Shown: positions 25,307 to 35,403, counted from the stretch's first letter. The stretch is 61,257 nucleotides of DNA from Gammaproteobacteria bacterium (GCA_018677555.1 JAHHOT010000251.1:1-61257); one strand, 5' to 3'. Numbers and translations are program-made. Notes: generated by a model from the sequence alone, not told the origin.

Positions 25307-26719
25307 CTACTGACCGGATATACGAACATATTGTCGATTGCGGTCCGTAATTGCCGTCGCAAACCGGTTCGTGCCACTCATGTAGTCTTTCATGAGCTTC
25401 ATGAATACACCGGACAATAGCAATAGCGCAACGAGATTCGGCAGCGCGCTCGCTGCCACTGATATGTTTGCCAGTGCCCAAAGCTGATCGACATTCGTGA
25501 TTCCCGCGAAAACCACGCCTGGCAGAAAGTATGTCCACTTCACGTAGCGAAAAACGGTTTCGCCAAACAGGCTGACGATGGCGGTTTCAAAATACACGAA
25601 AAAGCCGATCTGGGTAGACAGGCAAAAGGTCAGAATCGCGATCGACACGAATGCGTTGGCCAGTTCGGGCGTGTAGAAGCTCGCAAAGGCATCGAGCAGC
25701 ATCTCTATGCCGGAATTGCCATTGGCCAGGACACCTGTCGACAGTATGACAAAGGCTGTGATGGTACAAACCAGGGTGGTATCGACAAACACCTCAGCCG
25801 CACCCCACAGGCCTTGTCGGAATGGATGAGGCGTTTCTGCGTTCGCGTGAACCATGGGCGCTGTACCCAACCCGGCCTCGTTCGACAACATCCCCCGAGC
25901 CATTCCAAACTGGATGGCGAGCATTACCGTGGCACCGGCGAAGCCGCCCACGGCCGGCGCCGGAGCAAATGCATAGCTCACAATTTCACTCAACAATCCC
26001 GGCAGCTGCTCGGCGTTCGCGATGACAACAATCAAGCCGCCGATCAGGTACGTGACGGTCATGAAGGGAACGAGCGCCTCGCAGAACCTGCCTATTCGGC
26101 GAACGCCACCGATGGCAACCGCCGCGGTGATGACGGCCATTATGCCGGTCACCAGGTAGGGGTTGATGCCGTAACTCGCATTGAACGCACGACCCACGGT
26201 ATGTGCCTGCAGCAACGACGAGCTGAAGAAGCAATTGATGGCAACGCCGATGCTGAACAGAACCGCAAGAAAATTCCACCCCAACGCTTTCCGGATGTAG
26301 AACATCGGACCGCCATGGACATGTCCCTGTTCATCTACGTCGCGGTAGTGCACACCAAGCGTCACTTCAGCGGCTTTCGTGATCATGCCGAAGAACGCCA
26401 GAACCCACATCCAGAATATCGCGCCAGGACCACCGAGTGACAAAGCCGTCGCCACGCCGGCCATGTTACCCATGCCTACAGTGCCTGCCAGCGACGTCGT
26501 CGTCGCCTGGAACGGGGTCATGCGTTGCCTGTTTGCATCGCCACTGCGGTCGAACATACGACCAAAAGTGCTTCGCATGATGTAGGAAAAATTCGATACC
26601 TGGAAAAACCGGCTACGGATCGTCAGGTAGACGGATACAAATGCGATGAAAATCATCGTCCATGGACCCCACATCAAATCACTGATGCGTGAAACAATCG
26701 TCAGGAATGCGTCGTACAT
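25307..26719 (-). CDS. Sodium:alanine (AGCS-family) amino acid symporter
   Basis: 470 residues from the ATG at 26719 (an upstream ATG at 26776 adds 19 polar residues that look non-coding). About ten to eleven membrane segments. AGCS signatures: GPWTMIFIAFVSVYLTIRSR, TTTSLAGTVGMGNMAGVATA, VHGGPMFYIRKALG, FGMARGMLSNEAGLGTAPM. The family imports Ala, Gly or related amino acids with Na+. First gene of the five-gene operon, so it probably supplies the substrate for the downstream hydantoinase pathway. Divergent from the gene at 26941 across about 220 bases. Confidence 0.9.
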   Translation of the reverse strand: MYDAFLTIVSRISDLMWGPWTMIFIAFVSVYLTIRSRFFQVSNFSYIMRSTFGRMFDRSGDANRQRMTPFQATTTSLAGTVGMGNMAGVATALSLGGPGAIFWMWVLAFFGMITKAAEVTLGVHYRDVDEQGHVHGGPMFYIRKALGWNFLAVLFSIGVAINCFFSSSLLQAHTVGRAFNASYGINPYLVTGIMAVITAAVAIGGVRRIGRFCEALVPFMTVTYLIGGLIVVIANAEQLPGLLSEIVSYAFAPAPAVGGFAGATVMLAIQFGMARGMLSNEAGLGTAPMVHANAETPHPFRQGLWGAAEVFVDTTLVCTITAFVILSTGVLANGNSGIEMLLDAFASFYTPELANAFVSIAILTFCLSTQIGFFVYFETAIVSLFGETVFRYVKWTYFLPGVVFAGITNVDQLWALANISVAASALPNLVALLLLSGVFMKLMKDYMSGTNRFATAITDRNRQYVRISGQ

Positions 26720-26900
26720 TGAAGGATCCCGGCGCGAACGCTCTTGTCGTTCATCATAGGCAACTACCCGAAGCAAGAGCCTTCGCTGAACTTCGATCTG
26801 ATCCAGGAATGGCCCGCCGCCGGCCGCCTGACTGTACCAAACCCGCTTTTGTAATCCAAAACCGGGGTCAATCTCGATTCAGCCCCTTGAATTGCGGCGG

Positions 26901-26906
26901 TATACT
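26901..26906 (+). promoter_or_regulatory. Candidate -10 hexamer TATACT
   Basis: TATACT at 26901-26906, 34 bases before the ATG at 26941, preceded by GG. A fitting -35 is weak (TTCAGC around 26878). Plausible promoter for the 179-residue protein. Confidence 0.35.
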
Positions 26907-26940
26907 GAAACGGCCGCACCGGAGCGTCTACGCCAATCAC

Positions 26941-27480
26941 ATGTTTTTATCGATAACCAAGTCACCGCTCCCCGGCGATGCGCTGTTGCAGCGATTCGTC
27001 GACAGTGGTGACTACACCGACTGCTTTGTGACTGGTATTGATACGCAGGTCGCGTTGGCGGACTACGTCGAGGCGTTCTACACCACCGCGGTATTCAAGG
27101 CGGAACGCCTGGTGCTTAAATGGGCGGTCGCCCGCCCGTCGACTGACCGTGAAGCGAAACAGCTTGCGAATGGCGTAATTGATGCCTTCGCAGCCTGGAC
27201 GGTCGTCGAGCGTCGCGAGAACCAGATGCTACTGATGGACGTACGTGGGCAGACCTGTTCCTGGTTCATGCTCACAGCCGAGCCTGTGGGAAGCCGATTG
27301 TTCTTCGGTTCCGCGGTTATCCGCAGCGAAAAGACTCCGACAGGGCCGCGGATGAAATGGACCTATCGGTCGCTGCTCGGGTTTCACCGGGTCTACTCCC
27401 GCGTTCTGTTGTGGGCAGCACGTCGCAGGCTTCTTGGATCCGCGGGAGGTTCGCGCGCACAAGCTGGCAGCGACGACTAG
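26941..27480 (+). CDS. Conserved hypothetical protein, 179 residues
   Basis: Begins [19 protein letters not shown] from ATG 26941; the frame runs further upstream but through sequence that reads as the promoter region. No signal peptide or membrane span. It has alternating strand/helix content ([51 protein letters not shown]), reminiscent of small SRPBCC or DUF2867-like folds, but I cannot name the family. The C-terminus is basic. Its TAG stop overlaps the stop of the opposing YaiI gene by four bases (CTAG at 27477-27480). Confidence 0.55.
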   Translation: MFLSITKSPLPGDALLQRFVDSGDYTDCFVTGIDTQVALADYVEAFYTTAVFKAERLVLKWAVARPSTDREAKQLANGVIDAFAAWTVVERRENQMLLMDVRGQTCSWFMLTAEPVGSRLFFGSAVIRSEKTPTGPRMKWTYRSLLGFHRVYSRVLLWAARRRLLGSAGGSRAQAGSDD

Positions 27481-27935
27481 TTGCTGCCCGAATACCGGGT
27501 CAGTATACGATCCAGGTTATTCGCGAACTCTTGCTTGTCACGCTGACTGTAAGCCGATGGCCCGCCGCTGGTGTCTACGCCGCTCGAACGCATCGTGTCC
27601 ATGAAGTCCCGCATGTTGAGCTTCGCCCCGATATTTTCCTTCGTATGCAGTTCGCCCCGCGGGCTCAGCGCCAAGCCTCCTTTGTCGATGACCTCGGCCG
27701 CTAACGGGATATCGCTGGTGATGACGAGGTCGCCGGGCGCCAGTCGCTTGACGATTTCGTCATCCGCGACGTCAAATCCTCGCGGAACCTGCAGGGTCTG
27801 TACGTTGGCAGACGGTGGTTTGCTCAACGGCTGGTTCGCCACAAGGGTTACTATCACGCCCGTTCTGTCCGCAGCGCGAAAGAGGATCTCTTTTACAACA
27901 ACCGGGCAGGCGTCGGCATCCACCCAGATCTTCAC
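27477..27935 (-). CDS. YaiI/YqxD (DUF188) family protein
   Basis: 152 residues. Starts [17 protein letters not shown], the family hallmark with DADACP, then [16 protein letters not shown] and [14 protein letters not shown], all conserved in YaiI/YqxD. The fold is PIN-like with acidic residues, so a metal-dependent nuclease or hydrolase activity is suspected but not shown. The GTG start at 27935 overlaps the TGA stop of the ABC-F gene in a GTGA arrangement (27932-27935), so it is translationally coupled; a longer N-terminus is unlikely. Confidence 0.88.
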   Translation of the reverse strand: MKIWVDADACPVVVKEILFRAADRTGVIVTLVANQPLSKPPSANVQTLQVPRGFDVADDEIVKRLAPGDLVITSDIPLAAEVIDKGGLALSPRGELHTKENIGAKLNMRDFMDTMRSSGVDTSGGPSAYSQRDKQEFANNLDRILTRYSGSN

Positions 27936-29830
27936 GTCGCCTTCTCCAGGTTCTCGCTGGCTTCCAGCCAGTCCCATTCGAGAGACTCGATATCCCCTTT
28001 CATTGCTGCCTGCTCCTGCACCAGTTGCGTCAGTTCATCCTTGCGGCCCGGATCGGTGTATATCGATTGTTCGGCAAGAGACGCGTCGAGCTCGGCCAGC
28101 CTGCTTCGTTTTGCCGCGAGCTCCTTCTCCACGCGGCGAACCTTGTCACGCAGGGGTTTAACACGCTGACGCTGCTGCGCCTGCTCCTGTCGCTGCTGCT
28201 TGCGGTTGACACTCCTGGCAGGCGGCTCCTGCCATCTGGCGGCCGCCCGCCCGGCTTTCTCCTCCTGCTCCTTTATCCAGCCCGGATAGTCGTCGAGACT
28301 CAGGTTGAAACGATCGACGATGCCATCGTGCACGATGAGCAACTCGTCGCAAACGCTTCTCAACAGGTGACGGTCGTGCGAAATAACAACGAGCGCGCCG
28401 GAATATTCGATCAGCGCAACGCTCAGCGCCTGGCGCATTTCGAGATCCAGATGATTCGTTGGTTCGTCGAGCAGCAACAGATTCGGGCCTTGCCGAATCA
28501 TTAGCGCCAGAACCAACCGCGCCTTCTCACCGCCGGAAAAGGGCGCGACAGGTTCGAAAATACGCTCGCCGCTGAAGCCGAAGCGGCCCAGGTAGTTGCG
28601 ATGGTCCTGCTCGCGCTCGTCCGGGGCATACTCCCGCAAATGATCGATGGGGCTTTGTTCCGGGTGCAGCAGTTCGAGCTGGTGCTGCGCGAAGTACCCA
28701 ATCTTCGTGTCCTTGCTCAGCACCCGCTCGCCTTTGAGCAACGTCGCGCCGGTCGACAAAGCTTTGACAAGCGTCGATTTGCCGGCACCGTTGACACCCA
28801 GCAAGCCGATCCGGTCGCCAGCAGACAGGCTGAGATTGATATTGTCGAGGATGATGTCGTCGCCGTAACCAACGGCTGCGTCCATGAGGCCGAGCAAATG
28901 TTGCGGCTGCTTTTTCGGTTCGATGAAGTGAAAGCGGAACGGTGAATCCACATGCGCGGGCGCGATCTTCTCCATGCGCTCGAGCATCTTGATGCGGCTT
29001 TGTGCCTGGCGGGCTTTCGAGGCCTTGTATCTGAAGCGATCGACATAGCTTTGAATATGCTTTATCTCCTTTTGCTGCCGGGCGTACATTGCCTGCTGCT
29101 GCGCAAGCTGCTCGGCGCGTAGTGCTTCGAACTGGCTGTAGTTGCCGGTGAACAGATTGATCGCGTTGTTTTCGATATGTGCAATGCGGGTGCAGACCTG
29201 GTCGAGGAAATCCCGGTCATGCGAGACGACGAGCAATATGCCTTCGTAGCGCCTCAACCATCGCTCGAGCCACAGTATCGCCGGCAGGTCCAGGTGATTG
29301 GTCGGTTCGTCCAGGAGCAGGATGTCGGATCGGCACATCAGGGCCCGGGCAAGATTGAGCCGCATCCGCCAGCCACCGGAAAACTCCCGGACCGGTTTTG
29401 CATACTCTCCGGCGGCGAATCCGAGGCCATGCAGCAAGCGCGACGCGCGGGATTCGGCGGTGAAGCCGTCAATCGCTTCCATGCGTTCGTAGAGAAGGTG
29501 CAGGTCCGGCTTGTCAGCGGCCGCCTCCCCCTCGGCGATGGCAGCTTGCACGGTGCGCAGTTCACGATCACCGTCCATTACGTAGTCGACGGCGGAACCG
29601 CTGCCGTGCGGGCTTTCCTGTGCAACGTGCGCAGTCTCTGCCTGGGGATCGAGTGCCAGCTCGCCGTCGTCGGGCTCCAGTTCGCCCATGATCATGGCGA
29701 AAAGCGACGATTTGCCGCTGCCATTGGCTCCGATCACACCCATACGCTGCCCGGCGTGAATCTGGAAACTGACGCCTTCGAACAGGACTTTGCGTCCGCG
29801 GCGCAGCGAGATGTTGCTAAGGGCGAGCAT
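27932..29830 (-). CDS. yheS: ABC-F family ATPase (YheS-like ribosome/translation factor)
   Basis: 632 residues, two ABC domains and no membrane spans. ABC1: [17 protein letters not shown] (Walker A), [16 protein letters not shown] (signature), [11 protein letters not shown] (Walker B), [11 protein letters not shown] basic/coiled linker ([19 protein letters not shown]) follows. ABC2: [41 protein letters not shown]-terminal coiled coil of about 100 residues ends the protein, as in YheS/Uup. ABC-F proteins bind the ribosomal E site to relieve stalling or act in ribosome quality control or antibiotic resistance. Coupled to YaiI downstream. Confidence 0.92.
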   Translation of the reverse strand: MLALSNISLRRGRKVLFEGVSFQIHAGQRMGVIGANGSGKSSLFAMIMGELEPDDGELALDPQAETAHVAQESPHGSGSAVDYVMDGDRELRTVQAAIAEGEAAADKPDLHLLYERMEAIDGFTAESRASRLLHGLGFAAGEYAKPVREFSGGWRMRLNLARALMCRSDILLLDEPTNHLDLPAILWLERWLRRYEGILLVVSHDRDFLDQVCTRIAHIENNAINLFTGNYSQFEALRAEQLAQQQAMYARQQKEIKHIQSYVDRFRYKASKARQAQSRIKMLERMEKIAPAHVDSPFRFHFIEPKKQPQHLLGLMDAAVGYGDDIILDNINLSLSAGDRIGLLGVNGAGKSTLVKALSTGATLLKGERVLSKDTKIGYFAQHQLELLHPEQSPIDHLREYAPDEREQDHRNYLGRFGFSGERIFEPVAPFSGGEKARLVLALMIRQGPNLLLLDEPTNHLDLEMRQALSVALIEYSGALVVISHDRHLLRSVCDELLIVHDGIVDRFNLSLDDYPGWIKEQEEKAGRAAARWQEPPARSVNRKQQRQEQAQQRQRVKPLRDKVRRVEKELAAKRSRLAELDASLAEQSIYTDPGRKDELTQLVQEQAAMKGDIESLEWDWLEASENLEKAT

Positions 29831-29971
29831 GACCGGCGCGATTATAGGTTAAGCCCTATACGGTGGACAGGCGGACCGGCGTGCCCTGCGTAAATCCCGC
29901 AAACAGATAGCTATTTTCCAAACCTGCGTGAATCGCAGAAATTGGATACTTTCGGCAGGCGGAGTGTGCGG

Positions 29972-31360
29972 ATGAATAAGGTAGAACGACTACTTGGCTC
30001 ACCAATTGGCGCGGTAATTGCTCGCCCCTGGATGGATGGCGCCGTTCTCGGCTTTCTCACTCACTGGTTTTTCCCGCTATCGCGTCTTTGGGCAGCCGCA
30101 AGGGCTGCGCATGGGTCGCCGAGCAAGTTCCTTGCCGAAGTGCCACTGGCCGCGCAGCCGACTGGCGAATCGCTACTGATACCCGTGCTGGACGAGTTTG
30201 AGGTGTATCGGGCGGCCGCATCGGCGGCTGAGCGACAGTGGGAAGCGGCTTTTTTTAGTGGCGGGCACGTCGGCCCAACAGGCTTGCATGACATCGAGCG
30301 CGAACGCCTCAAGTGCAGAGCCAAATACAACAGCATGCGCAGGAATTTCTCGTTCTTGCGCCGGGGCAATGACATTCCTTCTATTCGTTGGGACCTGCGT
30401 TCGCCGATCCAGACCGCCGTCGATTACGCGCGTGCTATGCGTTACCCGCAGCAGGTTTTCTCGCCACCCGAAGCAATGCCGCAGGTCCAAGCGTCCGAGT
30501 CCTACGTCGACGGCTACGGCAGACACTACTGGCTACGGTTTTTGTCACCATCGGAGAAGATGGCAGACACCGTGACCGCACGAGTGCTGGAGCCGCTCGG
30601 CGTTGTTGATCCACCCACGGTGATTTTTCTGAACGGCATTTGCGTAGAGTTCGACCACTGGAACGGCATGATCAACGACGTTGGCGAATTGAGCCGCAAC
30701 GGTGTCCGCACGATTCGCGTCGAGGCACCCTGGCACGGCCGGCGGGTAGCCGATGGTCGATATGGCGGCGAGAAGTTTATCGGCACGATGCCACTGGGTT
30801 CACTGGAATACTTCAGTGCCCAGGTCAGAGAAATATCGGTCCTTATGGACTGGTGTCGCAGCCGCTCGGACAAGCCGGTCGCATTGGGTGGGAGCAGCCT
30901 TGGGGCGCACGTTGCACGCCTGATAGCGACGCGCTCTCGAAATTGGCGTACGTCGCTCCAGCCGGATGCACTGTTATTGATAACGCCCTGCGAGAAGATC
31001 GAAGACGCCGCAATTCATGGTGCATTCGCCAACGTCTGGAAAACCGCGGAGAATTCGGTGGAGATCGGCTGGACGCCGGAACTGCGCGATAAGTTCTTCC
31101 GGCAACTTGACCCACTCGAGAATCCGTGCGTACCAGCCGATCGCACGATAGCTGTGCTTGGCACGCACGACAGAGTGACACCCTTCCCAAGCGGCCAGAG
31201 ACTGGTGGAAAGGCTGCAGTTGCCATCTGAAAACATTTATATCAGGCGGCAGGGGCATTTCAGCACGCCGGTAAACCTGATGCGCGACAAAGCGCCACTC
31301 ACCCGTTTCTGCCAACTGCTGAATGGTTCGCCACCGCGGGCGGCAAAGCGGGTTCACTAG
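29972..31360 (+). CDS. Alpha/beta hydrolase (about 460 residues)
   Basis: 462 residues from ATG 29972 (an upstream frame start at 29942 looks spurious). The hydrolase core lies in the C-terminal half: VIFLNGICVEFDHWNGM (oxyanion side), VALGGSSLGAHVARLIA (nucleophile elbow GGSSLGA), AVLGTHDRVTPFPSG (Asp) and IRRQGHFSTPVNLM (His). The N-terminal 200 residues are helical and family-specific. It is first in a tight operon with an acyltransferase, a globin and an acyl-CoA ligase (15, 0 and 4 base gaps), so a lipid or acyl ester substrate is likely. Confidence 0.8.
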   Translation: MNKVERLLGSPIGAVIARPWMDGAVLGFLTHWFFPLSRLWAAARAAHGSPSKFLAEVPLAAQPTGESLLIPVLDEFEVYRAAASAAERQWEAAFFSGGHVGPTGLHDIERERLKCRAKYNSMRRNFSFLRRGNDIPSIRWDLRSPIQTAVDYARAMRYPQQVFSPPEAMPQVQASESYVDGYGRHYWLRFLSPSEKMADTVTARVLEPLGVVDPPTVIFLNGICVEFDHWNGMINDVGELSRNGVRTIRVEAPWHGRRVADGRYGGEKFIGTMPLGSLEYFSAQVREISVLMDWCRSRSDKPVALGGSSLGAHVARLIATRSRNWRTSLQPDALLLITPCEKIEDAAIHGAFANVWKTAENSVEIGWTPELRDKFFRQLDPLENPCVPADRTIAVLGTHDRVTPFPSGQRLVERLQLPSENIYIRRQGHFSTPVNLMRDKAPLTRFCQLLNGSPPRAAKRVH

Positions 31361-31375
31361 AATGATGACGTAGAC

Positions 31376-32749
31376 GTGGACAATTATGTACCTGTCATCG
31401 TTTTGATCTCTGCGATTGGTCTGCTGATTTCAACCGTCGTCTTCATTCGACGATGGAATCGTGGACTCATTGCCGAGGCCGACCGAAACCTGCATTTGCC
31501 GGTACCCGAATTCCAATACACCCGACGGCGAGAAATCATCTATCGGCTGCTTGATGACAAGTTGCTACAGCAGCGAATCAACCAGCAAGCCTGCGCAACG
31601 GGGCAGTCAACCAGAACATTGCGACGGCGCTGCCGACGTTATGCCAGGGAGATCGTGCCGGCTTTCAGCGCGTTGTTCTATTTTCGTATTGGCAACTGGC
31701 TCGCACGAACACTTTTGCTGTCTCTTTACCGTGTGCATGCGAGAACGCTCGACATCGACGGGCTGGATGCTATCAAGCCCGGCTCATCCGTCGTGTTGAT
31801 GATTAATCATCGCAGCAGCATCGATCCACTGCTGGTGACCTACCTGGCATCGAGGCGTTCGACCTTGCTCACAGCCGCCGGCGAGTGGGCACGAATGTGG
31901 CCGCTCTATCACTTCGTTCATTTGGCGGGGAACCCGATAGCGGATCGGGATGCGCAAGACGTTCTCTACAAACATATCTTCAAGGCGTTTATTCAAATGG
32001 CGGCACGCGAGGGTACCAATATGGCTATTTTTCCCGAGGGACAACTGCCCCGTGACGGAAAAATGCAGGCGCCGAAACTCGGCCTCTTCAACTATGCTGT
32101 GACAGCCGACCCACGGCAGGCGGGTAAGCTCTATCTCATTCCCGTCGCCATAAACTATGACCGCGTTCCGGAAGAGGACCAACTGCTGGCCAATCCTGAC
32201 GCCACTTACCGGCGGCAAGGCGCCGCGCGCAGATTCGCTTCAGCTATCAGTGCCACGCTGGTCTTTTTGACCCGTTTCCTGCTGCCGCGGCAAGCGCAAC
32301 TGGGCAATGCATGCGCCAGTTTCGGCCAACCTTTTTCGTTGAGCGAATGGCAGTCTCGAAAAGATACCGATGCTGCAAAAAGCGACGATCCGAGAGCCTG
32401 GGTTTCCGCACTGGGAAATGAGATGTTTCAGCAGGTGGCCCGAATTATACCGGTCATGCCTTCTCACACTCTGGCAGCCCTGCTGCTGTCGGAGAGCCAG
32501 AGCACCTGGTCGGTGCAAACGATCAGCCGAAAAGGTATGCAACTCATGCATGCTGTTCGTGATCGCGGGGGCGTCACTTGTTTTCCCGACGCAGAATGCG
32601 ACCATGCCTTCACGAACGCTGTCGATGAGTTTTTGCGACGCGATCTGCTATCGATAGATGCAGACGGACTCGTAACTCCAAACCCGGATAAAGTGCCGAC
32701 GCTCCGTTTTATGGCCAATTCCGTCAGTCACCTGCTTGAGGGAGTCTAG
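31376..32749 (+). CDS. PlsC-like lysophospholipid/glycerol-3-phosphate acyltransferase
   Basis: 457 residues, GTG start. An N-terminal membrane segment (VIVLISAIGLLISTVVFI) precedes the acyltransferase domain: MINHRSSIDPLLVTYLASR (NHxxxxD) and MAIFPEGQLPRDGKM (FPEG). The C-terminal 170 residues (ALLLSESQSTWSVQTISRKG, VSHLLEGV) are longer than in plain PlsC (about 245) and recall the PlsB-type tail. It transfers an acyl group from acyl-CoA or ACP to a lysophospholipid or glycerol phosphate at the membrane. Ends immediately before the globin start. Confidence 0.85.
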   Translation: MDNYVPVIVLISAIGLLISTVVFIRRWNRGLIAEADRNLHLPVPEFQYTRRREIIYRLLDDKLLQQRINQQACATGQSTRTLRRRCRRYAREIVPAFSALFYFRIGNWLARTLLLSLYRVHARTLDIDGLDAIKPGSSVVLMINHRSSIDPLLVTYLASRRSTLLTAAGEWARMWPLYHFVHLAGNPIADRDAQDVLYKHIFKAFIQMAAREGTNMAIFPEGQLPRDGKMQAPKLGLFNYAVTADPRQAGKLYLIPVAINYDRVPEEDQLLANPDATYRRQGAARRFASAISATLVFLTRFLLPRQAQLGNACASFGQPFSLSEWQSRKDTDAAKSDDPRAWVSALGNEMFQQVARIIPVMPSHTLAALLLSESQSTWSVQTISRKGMQLMHAVRDRGGVTCFPDAECDHAFTNAVDEFLRRDLLSIDADGLVTPNPDKVPTLRFMANSVSHLLEGV

Positions 32750-33169
32750 ATGCAGAATTACCTGGAGCTCTTCACCGACAGCTTTCAGCGAGTAATCAAC
32801 TGTCGCGTCGGCGACGAGGACTTTTTCGCTGCGTTTTATGATGTTTTCGTGGGCGACTCCGCGGAAGCGGCCGAGAAGTTTAGCCACGTCGACATGCAAG
32901 AGCAGCGCGAGCACCTCCGCAAGTCATTGGATCTGATGGTTTACTTCTCGATCGATCGGCAGGCCAGCGATGACATGCTCAGTATCGCGCGGACTCACAG
33001 CGTCTCCGGCAACGATATCCGACCGCAACTCTATGAAGTCTGGCTCGAAAGCCTGTTGAAGACTGTCTCCCGGTTCGATCCGCAGTTTGACGACGAAGTG
33101 GACATCGCGTGGCGGGTCGTGCTTGCGCCCGGCATCAGCTACATGAAATTGCAACATCAACGGCTGTAA
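32750..33169 (+). CDS. Single-domain globin
   Basis: 139 residues, about the size of a bacterial 3/3 single-domain globin. FFAAFYDVFVG is the AB region, FSHVDMQEQREHLRKSLDL is the CD-E region with the E-helix Gln/His candidates, RTHSVSGNDIRPQLYEVWLE holds the likely proximal His and the F-G region, and VDIAWRVVLAPGISYM is the H helix. No reductase domain follows. It would bind heme and sense or bind O2/NO. It begins at the base after the acyltransferase stop and is four bases before the acyl-CoA ligase, so it is part of that operon, an unusual setting. Confidence 0.85.
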   Translation: MQNYLELFTDSFQRVINCRVGDEDFFAAFYDVFVGDSAEAAEKFSHVDMQEQREHLRKSLDLMVYFSIDRQASDDMLSIARTHSVSGNDIRPQLYEVWLESLLKTVSRFDPQFDDEVDIAWRVVLAPGISYMKLQHQRL

Positions 33170-33173
33170 CGCG

Positions 33174-34700
33174 ATGCAACTCGAGCACTGGGTTTCGCAT
33201 GCCGCGTCCCGCAGTCCGGACAAAGTCGCCATTCACTTCCAGGGGAGTCGCATCAGCTATGCACAGTTTGATCAACTCATCGATCGATTGACCTGGTTGC
33301 TGCGCTACCGGTTTCACGTTTCCGCCGGCGAGCGTGTTGCCCACCTCGCATTGAATAACCCGGTTTTCCTGGCGCTCATCTTTGCATGTGCACGCATTGG
33401 CGCAATCGTCGTACCCATAAACTTCCGCCTGGCACGGCCGGAGCTCGCATTCCTGTTTGACGATGCCAGGCCGACACTTCTTTTCGGCGATAGCGACCTG
33501 CTCACGGACTGCACAGGCGGTGGCATCTTGCCATCGGGCTGCCGGCTCATTTCGCTGGATGAGTCTCCTGTTACTGCCCGATGCGATTCCCTGTCCACAC
33601 TGCTGGAGGAATCCCGGCGCGAACAAAGCCGCAGCGAAGGATCCGATCCGACGGCGCCGCTGTTGGTTGTATATACGTCGGGCACCACCGGCAAACCCAA
33701 AGGCGCCGTACTGGATCAGAATGCGCTGCGATGGAACGCGCTCAACAGCCAGCATATGCATTCGCTGTCTGAAAGCGACCACATACTGACCGTGTTGCCT
33801 TTTTTTCATGTCGGCGGCATTAATATTCAGACATTGCCGGGGTTTCATTTCGGTGCAACAGTGACACTCCTGCCGACCTTCAGCGCCGAGCAGGTACTGG
33901 AGACCATTACGACCGGCCGCCCGACGTTGACCGTGCTGGTCCCGACTCAAATGCGTGCGCTGGCCGAACTGGCACAGTGGCGCGAGGCAGATCTGACAAG
34001 CCTGCGAGCCGTAACCACAGGATCCACGATGGTCGATCGTGGCCTGCTGGAATCCTGGCAGGCGCATGATGTTAAGACTCTGCAGGTATACGGCTGTACT
34101 GAATCCAGCCCGATCGCCATTCATCAGTGCATGGACGACACCGAGTCAGCGCTTGGCTCTGTCGGCAAAGCTGCCAGGTACTGCAACGTGCGCATCGTTG
34201 ATGAGACCGGTGTTCCCGTTCCACCCGGCTCACGCGGCGAGATACAGCTGAGGGGCCCCAATATTCTGCGCTATTACTGGAACAATCCGGACGCAACGGC
34301 CGCTGCCCTGCATGATGGCTGGCTTTCGACGGGCGATATTGGCTACCAGGGCGAGGCTGGCGAGTATTACGTCGTGGACCGAATCAAAAACATGGTCATT
34401 TCCGGCGGCGAGAACATCTACCCGGCCGAGATAGAGCGAACACTCCTGCAACATCCAGACATCGAAGAAGCCGCGGTGGTGGGTTTGCCAGATCCTAAAT
34501 GGGGCGAGATCGTTGCAGCTGTGATTGTGACACGGAGCGAGAGCCAACTCGACACGGACAACGTGCGCGAATATCTCGACGGCAAAGTGGGGAATTACAA
34601 ACTGCCCAGAAGAATTGCATTCCTGTCTGAACTGCCAAGGAACGCGATGGGCAAAACTGATTACAAAGCGGTCCGCTCGAGCATCATTTCTCGGGCTTGA
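33174..34700 (+). CDS. Acyl-CoA synthetase (AMP-forming)
   Basis: 508 residues, ANL superfamily. LLVVYTSGTTGKPKGAVL (P-loop), VYGCTESSPIAI (motif 3), DGWLSTGDIGYQGEAGEYYV (hinge) and KNMVISGGENIYPAEIERTL (A8), ending PRNAMGKTDYK with the catalytic Lys. Activates a fatty or related acid as CoA thioester. It is the last gene of the operon and overlaps the convergent TVP38 gene by 17 bases. It resembles the ligase at 12903 only at family level. Confidence 0.9.
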   Translation: MQLEHWVSHAASRSPDKVAIHFQGSRISYAQFDQLIDRLTWLLRYRFHVSAGERVAHLALNNPVFLALIFACARIGAIVVPINFRLARPELAFLFDDARPTLLFGDSDLLTDCTGGGILPSGCRLISLDESPVTARCDSLSTLLEESRREQSRSEGSDPTAPLLVVYTSGTTGKPKGAVLDQNALRWNALNSQHMHSLSESDHILTVLPFFHVGGINIQTLPGFHFGATVTLLPTFSAEQVLETITTGRPTLTVLVPTQMRALAELAQWREADLTSLRAVTTGSTMVDRGLLESWQAHDVKTLQVYGCTESSPIAIHQCMDDTESALGSVGKAARYCNVRIVDETGVPVPPGSRGEIQLRGPNILRYYWNNPDATAAALHDGWLSTGDIGYQGEAGEYYVVDRIKNMVISGGENIYPAEIERTLLQHPDIEEAAVVGLPDPKWGEIVAAVIVTRSESQLDTDNVREYLDGKVGNYKLPRRIAFLSELPRNAMGKTDYKAVRSSIISRA

Positions 34701-35403
34701 CGTCGTCAGGGGTCGGTACGTTGGTATTCCGGCGATTCTTCATCCTTCCGCGCAGCCTTCTCGACAGAATCGTAATCAACGCAAGCCCGACGATAATCCC
34801 GAATAAAAGCATCAACGGCGGCCGCTGGGGTGCGAGCCCTTCCTCCGACATCGTGCTGAACAAATCGACAGTGCTGGCGCCGATCAGAACATTCGTCAGA
34901 AGAATCGGCAGCGATCCGAGGGCAGTGCCAAACGTGAAATCGCGCAGGCTCATCCCCGTCACACCACAGGCATAGTTGAGCAGATTGTTCGGCAACAATG
35001 CGAGACGAGCGAACAGGATCGTGTTGAAGCCATTGCGATTTACGCCCTCGTCGAATCCCTGAAAGCGTGGACTGTGCGCCAGCTTCGCCTCTACCCAGTG
35101 CCGTGCGTAGGATTTCGACAGGAAGAAGGCAATCACAGAGCCCGCCATATTCGCGATGAACGCCAGCAAACTGCCGATGGTCATGCCGAAGAGATAGCCG
35201 CCCGCCACCATGAAAATCCAGCCCGGGAACATCAGTATGACCGATGCGATGAAACTGAGCAGATACAGTGGCCATGCGTACTCCGGAGCCGACTCCGCCC
35301 ATTTGGCCACAGAAATCAACGAATCCCACCTGTCGGGAATCAACAGGATTGCGATTGCAAGCGCCGCAACGATGGCGACGGTGCCAATTATTCTTCGCTT
35401 CAT
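34684..35403 (-). CDS. TVP38/TMEM64 (DedA-like) membrane protein
   Basis: 239 residues with about five to six hydrophobic segments. Family stretches are LMFPGWIFMVAGGYLFG, SVIAFFLSKSYARHWVE, FARLALLPNNLLNYACGVTG and FTFGTALGSLPILLTNVL. This superfamily (VTT domain, SNARE-associated) is linked to membrane lipid scrambling and proton-motive-force maintenance. Its end overlaps the end of the acyl-CoA ligase. The C-terminus is basic and cytoplasmic. Confidence 0.88.
   Translation of the reverse strand: MKRRIIGTVAIVAALAIAILLIPDRWDSLISVAKWAESAPEYAWPLYLLSFIASVILMFPGWIFMVAGGYLFGMTIGSLLAFIANMAGSVIAFFLSKSYARHWVEAKLAHSPRFQGFDEGVNRNGFNTILFARLALLPNNLLNYACGVTGMSLRDFTFGTALGSLPILLTNVLIGASTVDLFSTMSEEGLAPQRPPLMLLFGIIVGLALITILSRRLRGRMKNRRNTNVPTPDDVKPEK

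Noticed and set aside
29942-29971. Upstream start of the alpha/beta hydrolase
   Set aside because: Adds ten residues with no ribosome site; ATG 29972 begins the conserved-looking helix.
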